Under the pieces are notes generated by a model. It was not told the origin of the DNA and searched no databases. It saw only the letters and a list, made by a program, of their open reading frames with translations. DNA of 44,807 bases from Patescibacteria group bacterium (lineage in GTDB: Bacteria; Patescibacteriota; Minisyncoccia; Phycocordibacterales; PALSA-1337): positions 1-44,807 of the forward strand of contig JANLHG010000019.1 of NCBI GenBank assembly GCA_024654575.1, given 5' to 3'. Made by a program: the position numbers and the translations under genes. How positions within the stretch are numbered: position 1 is the first letter of the stretch; every line of letters starts with the position of its first letter. Of the stretch, positions 16,738 to 27,415 are shown one piece after another.

Positions 16738-17415
16738 TCATAAAGCATTAAACTTGACGATATCTTCTGCAGTTGAAAGAGAAACATTTGGAATACCAAG
16801 TATTGAATAGACATCATTATCTTTTAAGAATTGTCCTAGCATTGAAGTTAAATAATATTCTCCTTTTTTATGAAGCCATGGTTTATATTTAAAAATACTA
16901 TCATTCACAAGCATTACACTACCAGCAGAAATAAATGGTGGTTTAGAACCCCCTCTTTTTTCCGCAACTTTTATTATTTTTCCTTTTTTATCAATTTTAA
17001 CAACACCAGTAGGAATAGAATAATTAAAGGAATGACAAACCCAACTATGTGAGTGTTTGAGACAGAGATTTATTTCTTTTTGTGTGGTAAAAGCATCACC
17101 GTAGATAATAAAAAAACGCTCTTTATTATTAGAAAAAAGATGTTTAGTTTTCAAAAACGCATCTGCTGTACCTAGTGGTTTTTCTTGTTCAACATAAGTA
17201 ATAGAATAATGTGGATATTTTTTTTTAAGATGATTTTTTATTTGCTCCCCTTTATGTCCAATAACGATAATAAATTCATTCACTACTTCATGTAATGCAT
17301 CAATAATATGTTCAATAAAAGGTTTACCTCTAACCAAAACAAGAGGTTTGGGGATTTCATTAGTGAGAGGAGCCATACGGACACCTTTTCCAGCAGCAAG
17401 TATTACAGCTTTCAT
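16738..17415 (-). CDS. hddC: Sugar-phosphate nucleotidyltransferase (HddC-like)
   Basis: MKAVILAAGKGVRMAPLTNEIPKPLVLVRGKPFIEHII. Confidence 0.75.
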   Translation of the reverse strand: MKAVILAAGKGVRMAPLTNEIPKPLVLVRGKPFIEHIIDALHEVVNEFIIVIGHKGEQIKNHLKKKYPHYSITYVEQEKPLGTADAFLKTKHLFSNNKERFFIIYGDAFTTQKEINLCLKHSHSWVCHSFNYSIPTGVVKIDKKGKIIKVAEKRGGSKPPFISAGSVMLVNDSIFKYKPWLHKKGEYYLTSMLGQFLKDNDVYSILGIPNVSLSTAEDIVKFNAL

Positions 17416-17461
17416 ATTGTAATACTACACAAACAACAATAAATATGCAACAATAAACCAT

Positions 17462-18250
17462 ATGCCCATAGGTTCATTTTTATCTAATTTTCGTAAAATA
17501 AAATTAAGCACTGCTGACGAAAAAGAGTACGATATGATTATCAGTCCAATTGTAAAGATTGGGCTTATGATTGTCGGTATTCCCCATATCGGACTAAGAA
17601 TGAGAGTACGAATTATCTCTCAAATTGTTAAAAAAATGCCCAAAAATGCCTCTGTTTTGGATGCAGGATGTGGTTATGGCATATTATCTTTTGAATTAGC
17701 AAAATACGGTTTACCTATTGAATCTATAGATTTTGACCCTGATAGAATTAAACAAGTGACTGATATGACTAGAGATTTTCCAAAATTAGGTAGATTCATA
17801 AAACCACAAATTGGATCAGTTTTAGAAATGAAATATCCAGATGATAGATTTAATATTTCTATATGTTCAGAAGTAATTGAACACCTAAAACAAGATTTTC
17901 AAGCTGTAAAAGAATTAGCTAGAGTTACTAAAAAAAATGGTTTAGTTATTATTTCTGTACCAACCGATTCAGTCCGTAACGCAGTAGAATTTCGTCGTTT
18001 AGGACACGAACGACCAGGTTATAGCCGAAAAATGCTTGAAAATCTAGCGACTGAAAATAATATAAAATTAATAAAATATATTCCTTACGAATTCACTATT
18101 GGTCGGATAATGGCACGCCTTAATCTATCATTAAAATACCCTTCGTTAATAGCTCTTTCCTTTTATTTATTCTACCTTATTTCTTTTTTGGATTTTTTAA
18201 TTCCTATAGGAGAAGCTAATGCTAGTGTCGCTGTATTTAGAAAAAACTAA
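17462..18250 (+). CDS. Class I SAM-dependent methyltransferase
   Basis: ASVLDAGCGYGILSFELAKYG; FNISICSEVIEHLKQ. Confidence 0.85.
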   Translation: MPIGSFLSNFRKIKLSTADEKEYDMIISPIVKIGLMIVGIPHIGLRMRVRIISQIVKKMPKNASVLDAGCGYGILSFELAKYGLPIESIDFDPDRIKQVTDMTRDFPKLGRFIKPQIGSVLEMKYPDDRFNISICSEVIEHLKQDFQAVKELARVTKKNGLVIISVPTDSVRNAVEFRRLGHERPGYSRKMLENLATENNIKLIKYIPYEFTIGRIMARLNLSLKYPSLIALSFYLFYLISFLDFLIPIGEANASVAVFRKN

Positions 18251-20007
18251 TTTAATTTATATACAATAAAATCCTCATTTTCGTAAACTTTTATAGAACG
18301 TGGAAGTGTATCTGGTCTGAAAGGTGAATCAAATTCTTTATCTTTAACGGCATAACTAACATTGTATTTTTTTAATTCAAAAGAAATATTATTTTTAATA
18401 TCATTACTATACCAATTATATAAATCAGTAAAATACGCCTCACCCTTGAAAGAAACATTATCTGTTAACTCGCCACAATTTATACCCCAAAAATCAAATT
18501 TCAAAATTTTACATAAAGTTACTTTTCGGTTGTATGTCTTATACTGATGTACGGCATTCCCCACTCCAGCAAAATCTCTATACCGTTCTTTTATATCTTC
18601 TAAACTTAAATCATTAAAATAACTATAAACTAGATATCTTTCTTCCAGTTCTTTATCGGATAAAAGATGTAGATGACTAGTACCGGGAGTAAATAAAAGA
18701 TAATGTTTAGTCATAATCGGTACATAACGAATAAGATAAGTGGAATCAGTCCAAACTACCGATTGTTCATTAACATTTTTTTCAAGCCAATTTAAAGGCG
18801 GAGCATATCTTTGAAGAATTAAACTCTGAGATTTTAATTCGTCTGTTACAGAAAAATAAATAAAATAATTATTAAAATATTTTACTGCTCCAAACAACGA
18901 TACTAAAAACAGTATCAATAAAACAAATTTATATTTTTTAGATAAATTATAAAAATTTTCTTTATATTTATAAATATAAAATAATATCGTACCAAGAGAA
19001 CCAATGAACCATACTATAATAAAACGCTCTATATGTTGTGAATTTTCTAATTCTTTACCAGTTATGAGATTACTAGTGGAAGCAACAAGCATCGCTAAAC
19101 CAGAAGCAACTACTAAAAAATAAGCATTATTGAATAAAACATCATTTATTTTTTTTATTTGTCGTTTTATTATGTACCAGAAAAACATTATCACCAAAAC
19201 CCAAAAACCTGAATAAAAAACGTTTGATGCAAGTAAATGAGTATTTACCAATCCTATGCGTTGCATGGATTCCCAATAAAATGGATTTTCTACTTGTTTT
19301 ATACCGTATATAAATACTGGTGATGCTAACAATAATGAAGAAAATATAATCAAACAAAGACGTTTTGCTTCTACTTTATGACCAATCACAAAAAATGCAA
19401 TAACACTTATAAATAAAACTACTGATGTTATTTGCCAAAGATAGGTATAAATATAAAAAGAAAAAGTTGTTGCCAAAATTAGAGTGAATGCACTTTTATG
19501 AACTTTAGATTTATTGAGCCAATAAGCAAAAGCGAAAAGGAAAAAAGCAAAAAATGGAAAAACAATCTGCATTGACACAGCTCGCATCATAAGAGAATAA
19601 ACAGAGAAATAAACCAACACTGAGACAACAGAACTGATTTCTTTAGTTAATCCTAATTGTTTTAGAAAAAGAAACAAAAATAGAACAAATATAATAGACC
19701 AAAATATCATATCAAAAACAACTGTTTGAGTGAAAGATAATCCCACAAAAAGAGGAGCGACAGCTACCCAATCTGCAACAAAAAATGCTGGAGCTAATTC
19801 TTTATTATGCTCAAGTAAAAAAGGATTACCAATGAATGGATTATCGTCTTTAACCTCGTGCATTCTAGAGTAATAATAAACACTATCATTATAACCAGGT
19901 GTCACACCTTGCCATGCTGTATTGACACTTAAATAAACTTCTAAAATAGGAAACAGTAACGCAATAAGAAATATAACTAAAGAAAGATATGGTATTATTT
20001 TTTTCAT
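18247..20007 (-). CDS. Multi-TM membrane protein, GT-C-like
   Basis: Many hydrophobic helices; resembles 6925-8649 in layout. Confidence 0.6.
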   Translation of the reverse strand: MKKIIPYLSLVIFLIALLFPILEVYLSVNTAWQGVTPGYNDSVYYYSRMHEVKDDNPFIGNPFLLEHNKELAPAFFVADWVAVAPLFVGLSFTQTVVFDMIFWSIIFVLFLFLFLKQLGLTKEISSVVSVLVYFSVYSLMMRAVSMQIVFPFFAFFLFAFAYWLNKSKVHKSAFTLILATTFSFYIYTYLWQITSVVLFISVIAFFVIGHKVEAKRLCLIIFSSLLLASPVFIYGIKQVENPFYWESMQRIGLVNTHLLASNVFYSGFWVLVIMFFWYIIKRQIKKINDVLFNNAYFLVVASGLAMLVASTSNLITGKELENSQHIERFIIVWFIGSLGTILFYIYKYKENFYNLSKKYKFVLLILFLVSLFGAVKYFNNYFIYFSVTDELKSQSLILQRYAPPLNWLEKNVNEQSVVWTDSTYLIRYVPIMTKHYLLFTPGTSHLHLLSDKELEERYLVYSYFNDLSLEDIKERYRDFAGVGNAVHQYKTYNRKVTLCKILKFDFWGINCGELTDNVSFKGEAYFTDLYNWYSNDIKNNISFELKKYNVSYAVKDKEFDSPFRPDTLPRSIKVYENEDFIVYKLN

Positions 20008-20858
20008 TTTTTTATAGCAATAATAAATATATTATCACGAGTATTAATTGATATTGAAATTTTTGAAAACATCTTCTTACTGAAAAAAAAGGAGAATTTT
20101 TTCCATAACCATAATTTTTGCCACATATACAACATTTTAAAAATATACTGAGGAGTAAAATGTTTACCAATTTTAGTTTTTTTAATTACTTTAAAACCTT
20201 TTTTTTCAAGCAAAGTAGAAAGGTTGGAAGAATTAAAATAATGAAGATGTTCTGGGGGAACTATAAGATGCCATTTTTTACCAAAAATTTTTGCCATAAA
20301 ACTTCCGGTATCTGGAGTATTTATAGCAAGAACTCCTCCTTTTTTCAAAATTCTTGACGCTATTTGTATTTCAGAAATCGGATCAGGAAAATGTTCTATA
20401 ACATCAAAAATAGTAACCACATCATATGATTCTGGTGAAAAATTACCAGAAGAAAGTGTGCCCGTTTTTACATCTAAACCTTTGTTTCTGGCTTTATTTG
20501 CGGCAAAATCAGATAATTCCACCCCTTCAACGACCCAACCTCTATTCTTTGCTATCTTAATAAAGAAACCCGTTGCCGCGCCAATATCAAGCAGTTTACC
20601 TTTATTAGGAATTATTTTTTCAATAATTTTTAAGTATTTTATAAAAGTGGAAATCATCGGCTCCTTATCAGAATCATAATCTATATAACCAAAAGTTTTT
20701 TTAGCTCCGTGAAAATAATCATCAGAGTATATTGATGATGTATCTGTTTTTATCGGATAAACAAATTTAAATTTACAATTATTACAACAAAAAATATCGC
20801 AATTATTCTTGCTCGTAAAAAAAGATATGTTGTTAGAATTACAGATTACACAAATCAT
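20004..20858 (-). CDS. Class I SAM methyltransferase with N-terminal Cys-rich (zinc-type) motif
   Basis: CVICNSNNISFFTSKNNCDIFCCNNC; GKLLDIGAATGFFIKIA. Confidence 0.85.
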   Translation of the reverse strand: MICVICNSNNISFFTSKNNCDIFCCNNCKFKFVYPIKTDTSSIYSDDYFHGAKKTFGYIDYDSDKEPMISTFIKYLKIIEKIIPNKGKLLDIGAATGFFIKIAKNRGWVVEGVELSDFAANKARNKGLDVKTGTLSSGNFSPESYDVVTIFDVIEHFPDPISEIQIASRILKKGGVLAINTPDTGSFMAKIFGKKWHLIVPPEHLHYFNSSNLSTLLEKKGFKVIKKTKIGKHFTPQYIFKMLYMWQKLWLWKKFSFFFSKKMFSKISISINTRDNIFIIAIKK

Positions 20859-20859
20859 A

Positions 20860-21567
20860 TTATTTTTTAAATCTCATTCTCCATGGCGCTATAATTCCTT
20901 CAGCGATAATATGACTAGATAACTTTGATTCACCCTGCCGTCTATTTTTAAATATAATAGGCACTTCTTTAAATCTAGATCCCTTTTTCCACAAAGTATA
21001 TTTCAACTCCATCATAAAAGCGTAACCTGACACATCAAAATCTTTAGCGTTTATTTCATCAAGTAATTCCTTGCGGATTAACATAAAACCAGCCGTAGAA
21101 TCTTTAACTGACATACCTGTAATAAATCTACAATATAAATTACCAAACTTGCTTAAAACTCTCCTCCATAATTCCCAACCTTCCGTACCAGAGTTTTCGC
21201 CACCAATGTACCTAGAACCAACCACAACATCATAATTTGGAGCCATTTTAAACATTTCGGGCAGATAAGAAGGACTATGAGAAAAATCAGCATCCATAAC
21301 CACCACGTAATCAATATCTGGATCCTTCGATAATTCACTAAAAGCATTTAAATAGGCCTTACCTAAACCCTCTTTACCAGCACGGGAAAGAAGCGATACA
21401 TTTTTATGTTCAATCATAATATTCTTAACTTCCAAAGCAGTACCGTCTGGAGAATTATCATCAATCACTAAAATATGAACATCTGGTACATATTTAAAAA
21501 TATCTTTTATAAGAGGTCTGATATTCTCTTTTTCATTATATGTCGGAACAATGATTACATTTTTCAT
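20860..21567 (-). CDS. Polyprenol monophosphomannose synthase-like GT2
   Basis: MKNVIIVPTYNEKENIRPLIKDIF; VVMDADFSHSPSYLPEM; VVGSRYIGGE. Confidence 0.9.
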   Translation of the reverse strand: MKNVIIVPTYNEKENIRPLIKDIFKYVPDVHILVIDDNSPDGTALEVKNIMIEHKNVSLLSRAGKEGLGKAYLNAFSELSKDPDIDYVVVMDADFSHSPSYLPEMFKMAPNYDVVVGSRYIGGENSGTEGWELWRRVLSKFGNLYCRFITGMSVKDSTAGFMLIRKELLDEINAKDFDVSGYAFMMELKYTLWKKGSRFKEVPIIFKNRRQGESKLSSHIIAEGIIAPWRMRFKK

Positions 21568-22649
21568 AAGACCATTTTATCATATATTTTTTTAGCTCTT
21601 TTGTCCCATGTGTATTTTTTTACATCTTCAAAAGCTTGCTTAGACAATTTATCCGCAAGTAACGGATTATCAATTAAATTCTTTATAACTTCAACAAAAG
21701 ATTTTTCATCATCTGATTTTACAAATATACAATTTTTTTCTGAAAGAATTTCCCTAAAAGAAGGTAAATCAGAAGCAACAATAGGCTTTCCACTGGCCAT
21801 ATATTCAAACATTTTAAGCGGTGATGTGTAATATTTTGAAATATCTTCTTTTGGATTTCCTGTAAGCATTAAAATATCAGCTGATTTTAACCATAAAGGA
21901 ATCTTTAGATAAGGTTGAAAACCTGCAAAAAATTCCTTGCTGTTATTTTCTCCTTTTATATTACCAACAAAGACTACATAACAATTTTCTGATAAATATT
22001 GACTTATGTTTCTTAAAACTGATAAACCTTTCCATTGAATATCAGAACCTGAATACATAACGATAGTTTTATCAATAGGTAAACTAAGCTTTTTTCTGGC
22101 TTCCTCTTTAGTAATAGAAATATTAAATGCTTCTAAAGGAACTCCATCTGGAGCTACCAAAATCTTTGCTTCTGAAATTCCAGATTCTATTAATTTATTT
22201 TTTAAAATATTTGTAATAACTACTAATTTTTTAGCTTTTCGCCATATTTTAATATACTTTTTACTAACAACTTTAGGTAAATTATGGAGCTCAAGCACAA
22301 ATGAATTAAAAAATAGAGACGACAATAACTCTCGTGTGTATAGCACATCTACATTTTTAAAAAAAAGATAAAACTTAGCTAAAACAAAAAAACTTACTAA
22401 TCTCAACCAATAAACAATAGCCTTATCACTACCTTTTCCAATATCAATACAAGGAATCTTTGTAATTTTAAAATTTTTTTGCACACCATAATAGACATAG
22501 GGGTCTTCATCAATTCCTGTATAACGATTTGGTACAACAAGTTCAACATCAAAACCTATAGACGCAAAAGCTTCACACATTTTCACCACCTGAATGGAGT
22601 GAGCCCATCCAATCGGAACGCCGATATTTGCTAAATAAACAAGTTTCAT
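21564..22649 (-). CDS. Glycosyltransferase family 4
   Basis: SPLKMFEYMASGKPIVASDLPSFREIL. Confidence 0.87.
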   Translation of the reverse strand: MKLVYLANIGVPIGWAHSIQVVKMCEAFASIGFDVELVVPNRYTGIDEDPYVYYGVQKNFKITKIPCIDIGKGSDKAIVYWLRLVSFFVLAKFYLFFKNVDVLYTRELLSSLFFNSFVLELHNLPKVVSKKYIKIWRKAKKLVVITNILKNKLIESGISEAKILVAPDGVPLEAFNISITKEEARKKLSLPIDKTIVMYSGSDIQWKGLSVLRNISQYLSENCYVVFVGNIKGENNSKEFFAGFQPYLKIPLWLKSADILMLTGNPKEDISKYYTSPLKMFEYMASGKPIVASDLPSFREILSEKNCIFVKSDDEKSFVEVIKNLIDNPLLADKLSKQAFEDVKKYTWDKRAKKIYDKMVL

Positions 22650-22652
22650 AAA

Positions 22653-23474
22653 TTATTTTTTACTATATGTTTTCTCAACCATATCTAATCCTTTTTCTTC
22701 TTCGGCAATATTACTTTTCTCGGTTTTAAAAATATATCCTCGCTCACCTTCCAAGCAATATTTGCTCATACGATAAAAAGGAGAAAGTGATTTTACTTTG
22801 CTCAAAAGATTATTTTTTATAATTAAATCACGAAGTGGTTTATCGTTTTGATTCCAATTACCCAATTCTGTCATATCTATTGTGGTAGTAAATTGACCTT
22901 CTCGTGTAAGTGTCGTTCTAGATAAATCAAAAGAACCTCCAAGTTTATTCATCATTTCTCTAGTAAAAAATTCAAAAGACCCACGAAGACCAAAAGGTTT
23001 AGATAACCTAAGCCACTGACGCAATCTTCTTTGAGCATTACCTGTTGAGTTTGTTAAAATGAGCCAATCTTCTTGAGGTAAAATATCTTCAAACATTTTA
23101 TCAGTCAAAATAAAATTGTCATCGTGAGTAATAAGTAATTTGTCATATTGTTTATAATCATTTTTTTCTAACCATTGATTAGTATTTCCAAAATCACCCA
23201 TAGTATTCGGCTCTAGTATATATTTCCAGCCCAACATTTCCATATCAGCAACAGTAGCAACTTTGCGATACATGATGCGGTCATAAAGTTCACGACGAGT
23301 ATAACCTAAATTAGCAAGAGTTTCTTTTTTTTCTTCAATAGCGTATGAAGGGTCCCTGTGAGAAACAACGAACATATCTACTTCCCACCCATTAGGAATC
23401 TTCTGTTTGGCAATTTGTTCAAAAAAATGTATAGGGAAATGCCATCCCCCTGCTATCACTGCAAGTTTTTTCAT
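22653..23474 (-). CDS. Conserved protein of unknown function, possible glycosyltransferase-like
   Basis: MKKLAVIAGGWHFPIHFFEQIA...LLITHDDNFILTDKM; embedded in GT operon. Confidence 0.5.
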   Translation of the reverse strand: MKKLAVIAGGWHFPIHFFEQIAKQKIPNGWEVDMFVVSHRDPSYAIEEKKETLANLGYTRRELYDRIMYRKVATVADMEMLGWKYILEPNTMGDFGNTNQWLEKNDYKQYDKLLITHDDNFILTDKMFEDILPQEDWLILTNSTGNAQRRLRQWLRLSKPFGLRGSFEFFTREMMNKLGGSFDLSRTTLTREGQFTTTIDMTELGNWNQNDKPLRDLIIKNNLLSKVKSLSPFYRMSKYCLEGERGYIFKTEKSNIAEEEKGLDMVEKTYSKK

Positions 23475-24508
23475 ATTTTTTCGTATTGCTTAATTAAATC
23501 GCAAATTCTTTCGGCATCAGCAAAACTAACCTTATGATGTAAAGGTAGAAGCATATAATGATTTTCTATTTCATCCATTTTTTTCAATACCTGTCTTCCG
23601 CCAAATAGAGTATACTGGTCATTTCTATAATGATGCACCCCAGTTTCAACACCCTTCTCTTTCAAAAATTTCATAAGTCCTTTTCTATCTTTAACCAACA
23701 TTGAACAAAACCAGACACCTGCAATAGCACCATGTTTTTTATAGATTTTCATTAAAGCTTTTCTGTGAGCAATTATTTTATCAATCACAGCGAGATTACC
23801 TAAACCAATTGCCGCACTTACATCATTCATATGATATTTATATCCTGCTTCTAAAAGATCTGTATCACCCATCTTTTGTTTCTGATCTCTATCATATCCA
23901 AACCACCGCAATCTCTTACCTTTATTATGCAATTCTTCATTTTTACAAATAAGTATCCCACCGTCACCACTAGTTAAAGTTTTAATCGCCTGAAGAGAGA
24001 CACAAGTAAAATCTGCTTTACCCCAATATTCAGAACCTACAACCTGTGCGGCATCTTCTATTAAAATAATATTTCTTTCTTTAGTAATCTGAATAAGTTC
24101 TTCTAAACCGCGATTATTTCCCCCATAATGAACAAACACAATAGCTTTTGTATTCAGAGTAATTTTTCTTTTAACATCTTCAATATCAACATTTAAATCA
24201 TAATCCGTATCGGCAAAAATAATTTTCGCTTTACGTCTAATAAGTGGAATATTCGTAGCTGTACAAGTGAGAACTGGAGTAATCACTTCATCACCCTCTT
24301 TAATACCAGCAAGTTCATAGGCAAGTTCAAGAGCAGATGTACCAGAATTCACCGCAAGTACTCGTTCAAATCCAAATTTACTAGCAAACTCCTGTTCAAA
24401 CTTTTTCACTTGTGGACCCTCGGCGAGTTGCCCACAACGAAGTACGCGAATAGTATTCCATATCGCTCGCCAACTAACATACGGTGTAAATAATTTTATT
24501 TTTCGCAT
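23471..24508 (-). CDS. DegT/DnrJ/EryC1/StrS sugar aminotransferase
   Basis: VLAVNSGTSALELAYELAGIKEGDEVITP; IEDAAQVVGSEY. Confidence 0.9.
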   Translation of the reverse strand: MRKIKLFTPYVSWRAIWNTIRVLRCGQLAEGPQVKKFEQEFASKFGFERVLAVNSGTSALELAYELAGIKEGDEVITPVLTCTATNIPLIRRKAKIIFADTDYDLNVDIEDVKRKITLNTKAIVFVHYGGNNRGLEELIQITKERNIILIEDAAQVVGSEYWGKADFTCVSLQAIKTLTSGDGGILICKNEELHNKGKRLRWFGYDRDQKQKMGDTDLLEAGYKYHMNDVSAAIGLGNLAVIDKIIAHRKALMKIYKKHGAIAGVWFCSMLVKDRKGLMKFLKEKGVETGVHHYRNDQYTLFGGRQVLKKMDEIENHYMLLPLHHKVSFADAERICDLIKQYEKI

Positions 24509-25404
24509 AAATATTCTTTTAATCCTTCTTCAAAAGTATAAATAGGTTTCCACCCAAGTTCCATAATTCTTGTGTTATCCATTTGGTATTTCATATCCAT
24601 ACCGGGACGATTGTTTGGATGAGTAATGGCTTTTTTCCCAGTAACACTCTCAGCTTTTTCAATCAATTGATGAACTGTCAAACCATCATTCAAAGTAACA
24701 TTATAAGTTTGATTACCTTTTTCTAAAATTAGTTCCATCGCTGGTGGAATATTTTTTACATAAATATATTCTCTATACCCAGTTCCTTCATTATGAAGCG
24801 GTATTGAATATCCATTTTCAATAGATTCTTTAATAGCTGGCATTATTTTTCTTTTATCCTGCCTTGGTCCAAATACATTACAAAATCTAGTTTCCGCTGT
24901 TTTATTTTTTAACTGTTCATATGTATTATCATAAGTAATACGCAATAAAGACCCTACTGCTTTTGAACAAGAATATGGATTTTTGGGAAAAATCATATCA
25001 TCTTCTTTTTTCTTATATTCACATTCTCCATAAACTTCATCTGTTGAAACATAAATAAATTTTTTTAAATTGGGTAAATGTCTACAAGCTTCAAAAATAT
25101 GAACATTACCTAATATATTTTTCTTTAATGTCCGATATGATTCACGGATAGAATAATCTACATCACTTATGGCGGCGGCATGAATTACATAATCAGGATT
25201 TTCATCCATTATTACGTCAATAATTTCTGGATCAGCTATATGCATATCAATATACTTAAAAGAATCATCTATAATCTCTGGATGACTACCAACTGATTTA
25301 TTATCAATAACCGTAACCTCATATCCTTTTTTAACGAAATATTCAGTAACGTGGGAAAAAATAAAGCCTAATCCCCCAGTTATAACTATTTTACCTTTAT
25401 TCAT
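24496..25404 (-). CDS. NAD-dependent epimerase/dehydratase (dTDP-glucose 4,6-dehydratase-like)
   Basis: IVITGGLGFIFSHVTEYF; VSTDEVYGE; NPYSCSKA. Confidence 0.88.
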   Translation of the reverse strand: MNKGKIVITGGLGFIFSHVTEYFVKKGYEVTVIDNKSVGSHPEIIDDSFKYIDMHIADPEIIDVIMDENPDYVIHAAAISDVDYSIRESYRTLKKNILGNVHIFEACRHLPNLKKFIYVSTDEVYGECEYKKKEDDMIFPKNPYSCSKAVGSLLRITYDNTYEQLKNKTAETRFCNVFGPRQDKRKIMPAIKESIENGYSIPLHNEGTGYREYIYVKNIPPAMELILEKGNQTYNVTLNDGLTVHQLIEKAESVTGKKAITHPNNRPGMDMKYQMDNTRIMELGWKPIYTFEEGLKEYLCEK

Positions 25405-25425
25405 ATTTAGCTATTATATCACTTT

Positions 25426-26115
25426 TTAAAGTTTAATCATCTCGTCTTTTTTTATTGTCTCTTTAAGTATAAAAGCTATACTGTCAGCAACATACATTCC
25501 TCGAATGTTATCATAAAATGACGGTTTTATCTGTAATGGTTTTATCTTATTTTTTACCTTATTAAACAACGAAGCTCGTGGACTTTGAATTGCCCATAAA
25601 TGAATTCCATCTATTATTTTCTTAATCAGACTTATAGCAGTATAAGAACGTCCTCTTTTACCACCAAATTCATACCAATAAGAAGTATGTAAATCTTCTA
25701 TCACATAGATACCACCTTCTTTTAATAAAGGGAAAAGGGTTTTGAAAGTTATAATTTGTTGCTTCATAGTATGACCACCATCATCAATTACGATATCAAA
25801 TGGTCCTTCATTTTTTTCCACCATCTTCAAAAAATCACCATCTTCCTGACTTCCAATATATATTTTTACATTTTCGCCTTCATATTGTTTGCAAGATTCA
25901 TCAATATCAATACCGATAATTTTGGCTTGTGGAAAAAATTCTTTCCATGTATACAGCGACCCACCACCTTGTATTCCTATTTCAAGTAACCGTAATTGAC
26001 GATTTTTATATTTTTCAAACATCAAATCATACTCGCCAAAATAATTAGCTAATTTACGAATTCTTCCTTTCTTTTTTTGTTTTACAGCATCAATCAGTTT
26101 CATAGATGTAATCAA
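25426..26115 (-). CDS. Class I SAM methyltransferase (macrocin O-methyltransferase-like)
   Basis: LLEIGIQGGGSLYTWKEFFPQAKIIGIDIDES; DIVIDDGGHTMKQQI. Confidence 0.8.
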   Translation of the reverse strand: MITSMKLIDAVKQKKKGRIRKLANYFGEYDLMFEKYKNRQLRLLEIGIQGGGSLYTWKEFFPQAKIIGIDIDESCKQYEGENVKIYIGSQEDGDFLKMVEKNEGPFDIVIDDGGHTMKQQIITFKTLFPLLKEGGIYVIEDLHTSYWYEFGGKRGRSYTAISLIKKIIDGIHLWAIQSPRASLFNKVKNKIKPLQIKPSFYDNIRGMYVADSIAFILKETIKKDEMIKL

Positions 26116-27415
26116 TTATATACCAAAAAGAATAAGAGAAGAGAATAAGAATAAAAGGTAGAGCCTGAATAGCATAACGAGCATTACCCGCAGGACCAGC
26201 GAGAAGCATCAAATAAACAGGTATCAGTAAAAACACCCAGCTATTCAAATTTCTTCTATTCTTCCAAAACCCAAACAACGCCAATGAATAAACAAAAAGC
26301 ATAAATATCCTCTCGACCATTTTCCACCAATCTTTAGTAATATTGTTAAAAAATAATTTCCATTCTTTATTAACCAAATAATATATAGCTCCAGGTTCAA
26401 AAGCGGTTCGTTTGTTCATAGAAGAACGGTATGTATTTAAAACCTCTTGTGTTGGAGAAGAAAATAAAAAAGGAATAGACGACTCCGTATGATAAATAAG
26501 ATACGAAAATGGATGAGCTAATATAACTTTTTGAGCAACATCTGAAATCTGTTTAGAATATCTTAAATTTTTCCATTCTTCTTGAGGTATTCTTATCTCC
26601 TTTTCTAAAATCATTCTTTCATCAACAACACTAGTGTGATTGATGTGAGACAAAAATAAAGGAACTGCATAATAAGCTAAATTAATGGCTTTAAATGAAG
26701 TGAAATCAGCTACTCCAGTTAATTTATAATTTCTTGCAATCCACGGTAAAACGATCATAAAAATAATAAAAATCATCACGACCACTGATTTTAATTTGTC
26801 CCTGATAGAAAGTTTTGAAATCAAAAGTGGAGCTAAAAAAATAGGTAAAGCAAACACCCCCATAGGTCTAACATATATAGCTAGACCAAACAACAAAGAA
26901 GCCATGACAATTCTATTAGAAGAAACAATCAAATAAAAACCTAGCAAAAAAAGAAACAAAAATAGAATGTCAGTAAGAATGACAAGCGATAAATAAACTA
27001 CGACTGGATTAAGTAAAAAAATTATCGCAGACACTTCTCCAACCTTTTTTGAGAAAAATAATTCACCGAGTTTTTTTATTAAAATTGATATTAAAAATAC
27101 TAAAATAATTTGAATGAAAGTAATAGTAAAATACCCTCCAAATGGCCTAAAAACAGCCAAGAATGAGGGGTACCCCGGGGCCCTTAATGTTTCTACTTTT
27201 CCATCAAGAACAAAACCGTTACCTGAGATTATAGATTCCGATAAACTAGCATATTCTTGGCTATCTTCTCTTAAAACAGGCAATATTGGGCTAATTCCTT
27301 GTTCTTTTTGAATAGTTGAAAGATATACGGTAAATATCCATAATGAAAAATAAATGGCAAAAATTGAGAAAAATAGTATTTTAAATAATTTAGACCAATT
27401 TTTGATTTCTTTCAT
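26090..27415 (-). CDS. GT-C family membrane glycosyltransferase (ArnT/PMT-like)
   Basis: TLRAPGYPSFLAVFRPFGG; LLFGLAIYVRPMGVFALP. Confidence 0.78.
   Translation of the reverse strand: MKEIKNWSKLFKILFFSIFAIYFSLWIFTVYLSTIQKEQGISPILPVLREDSQEYASLSESIISGNGFVLDGKVETLRAPGYPSFLAVFRPFGGYFTITFIQIILVFLISILIKKLGELFFSKKVGEVSAIIFLLNPVVVYLSLVILTDILFLFLFLLGFYLIVSSNRIVMASLLFGLAIYVRPMGVFALPIFLAPLLISKLSIRDKLKSVVVMIFIIFMIVLPWIARNYKLTGVADFTSFKAINLAYYAVPLFLSHINHTSVVDERMILEKEIRIPQEEWKNLRYSKQISDVAQKVILAHPFSYLIYHTESSIPFLFSSPTQEVLNTYRSSMNKRTAFEPGAIYYLVNKEWKLFFNNITKDWWKMVERIFMLFVYSLALFGFWKNRRNLNSWVFLLIPVYLMLLAGPAGNARYAIQALPFILILFSYSFWYIIDYIYETD

Noticed and set aside
27166-27183. GC-rich palindromic cluster ggggtaccccggggccc
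   Set aside because: Encodes the GT-C motif RAPGYPS; explained by codon choice.
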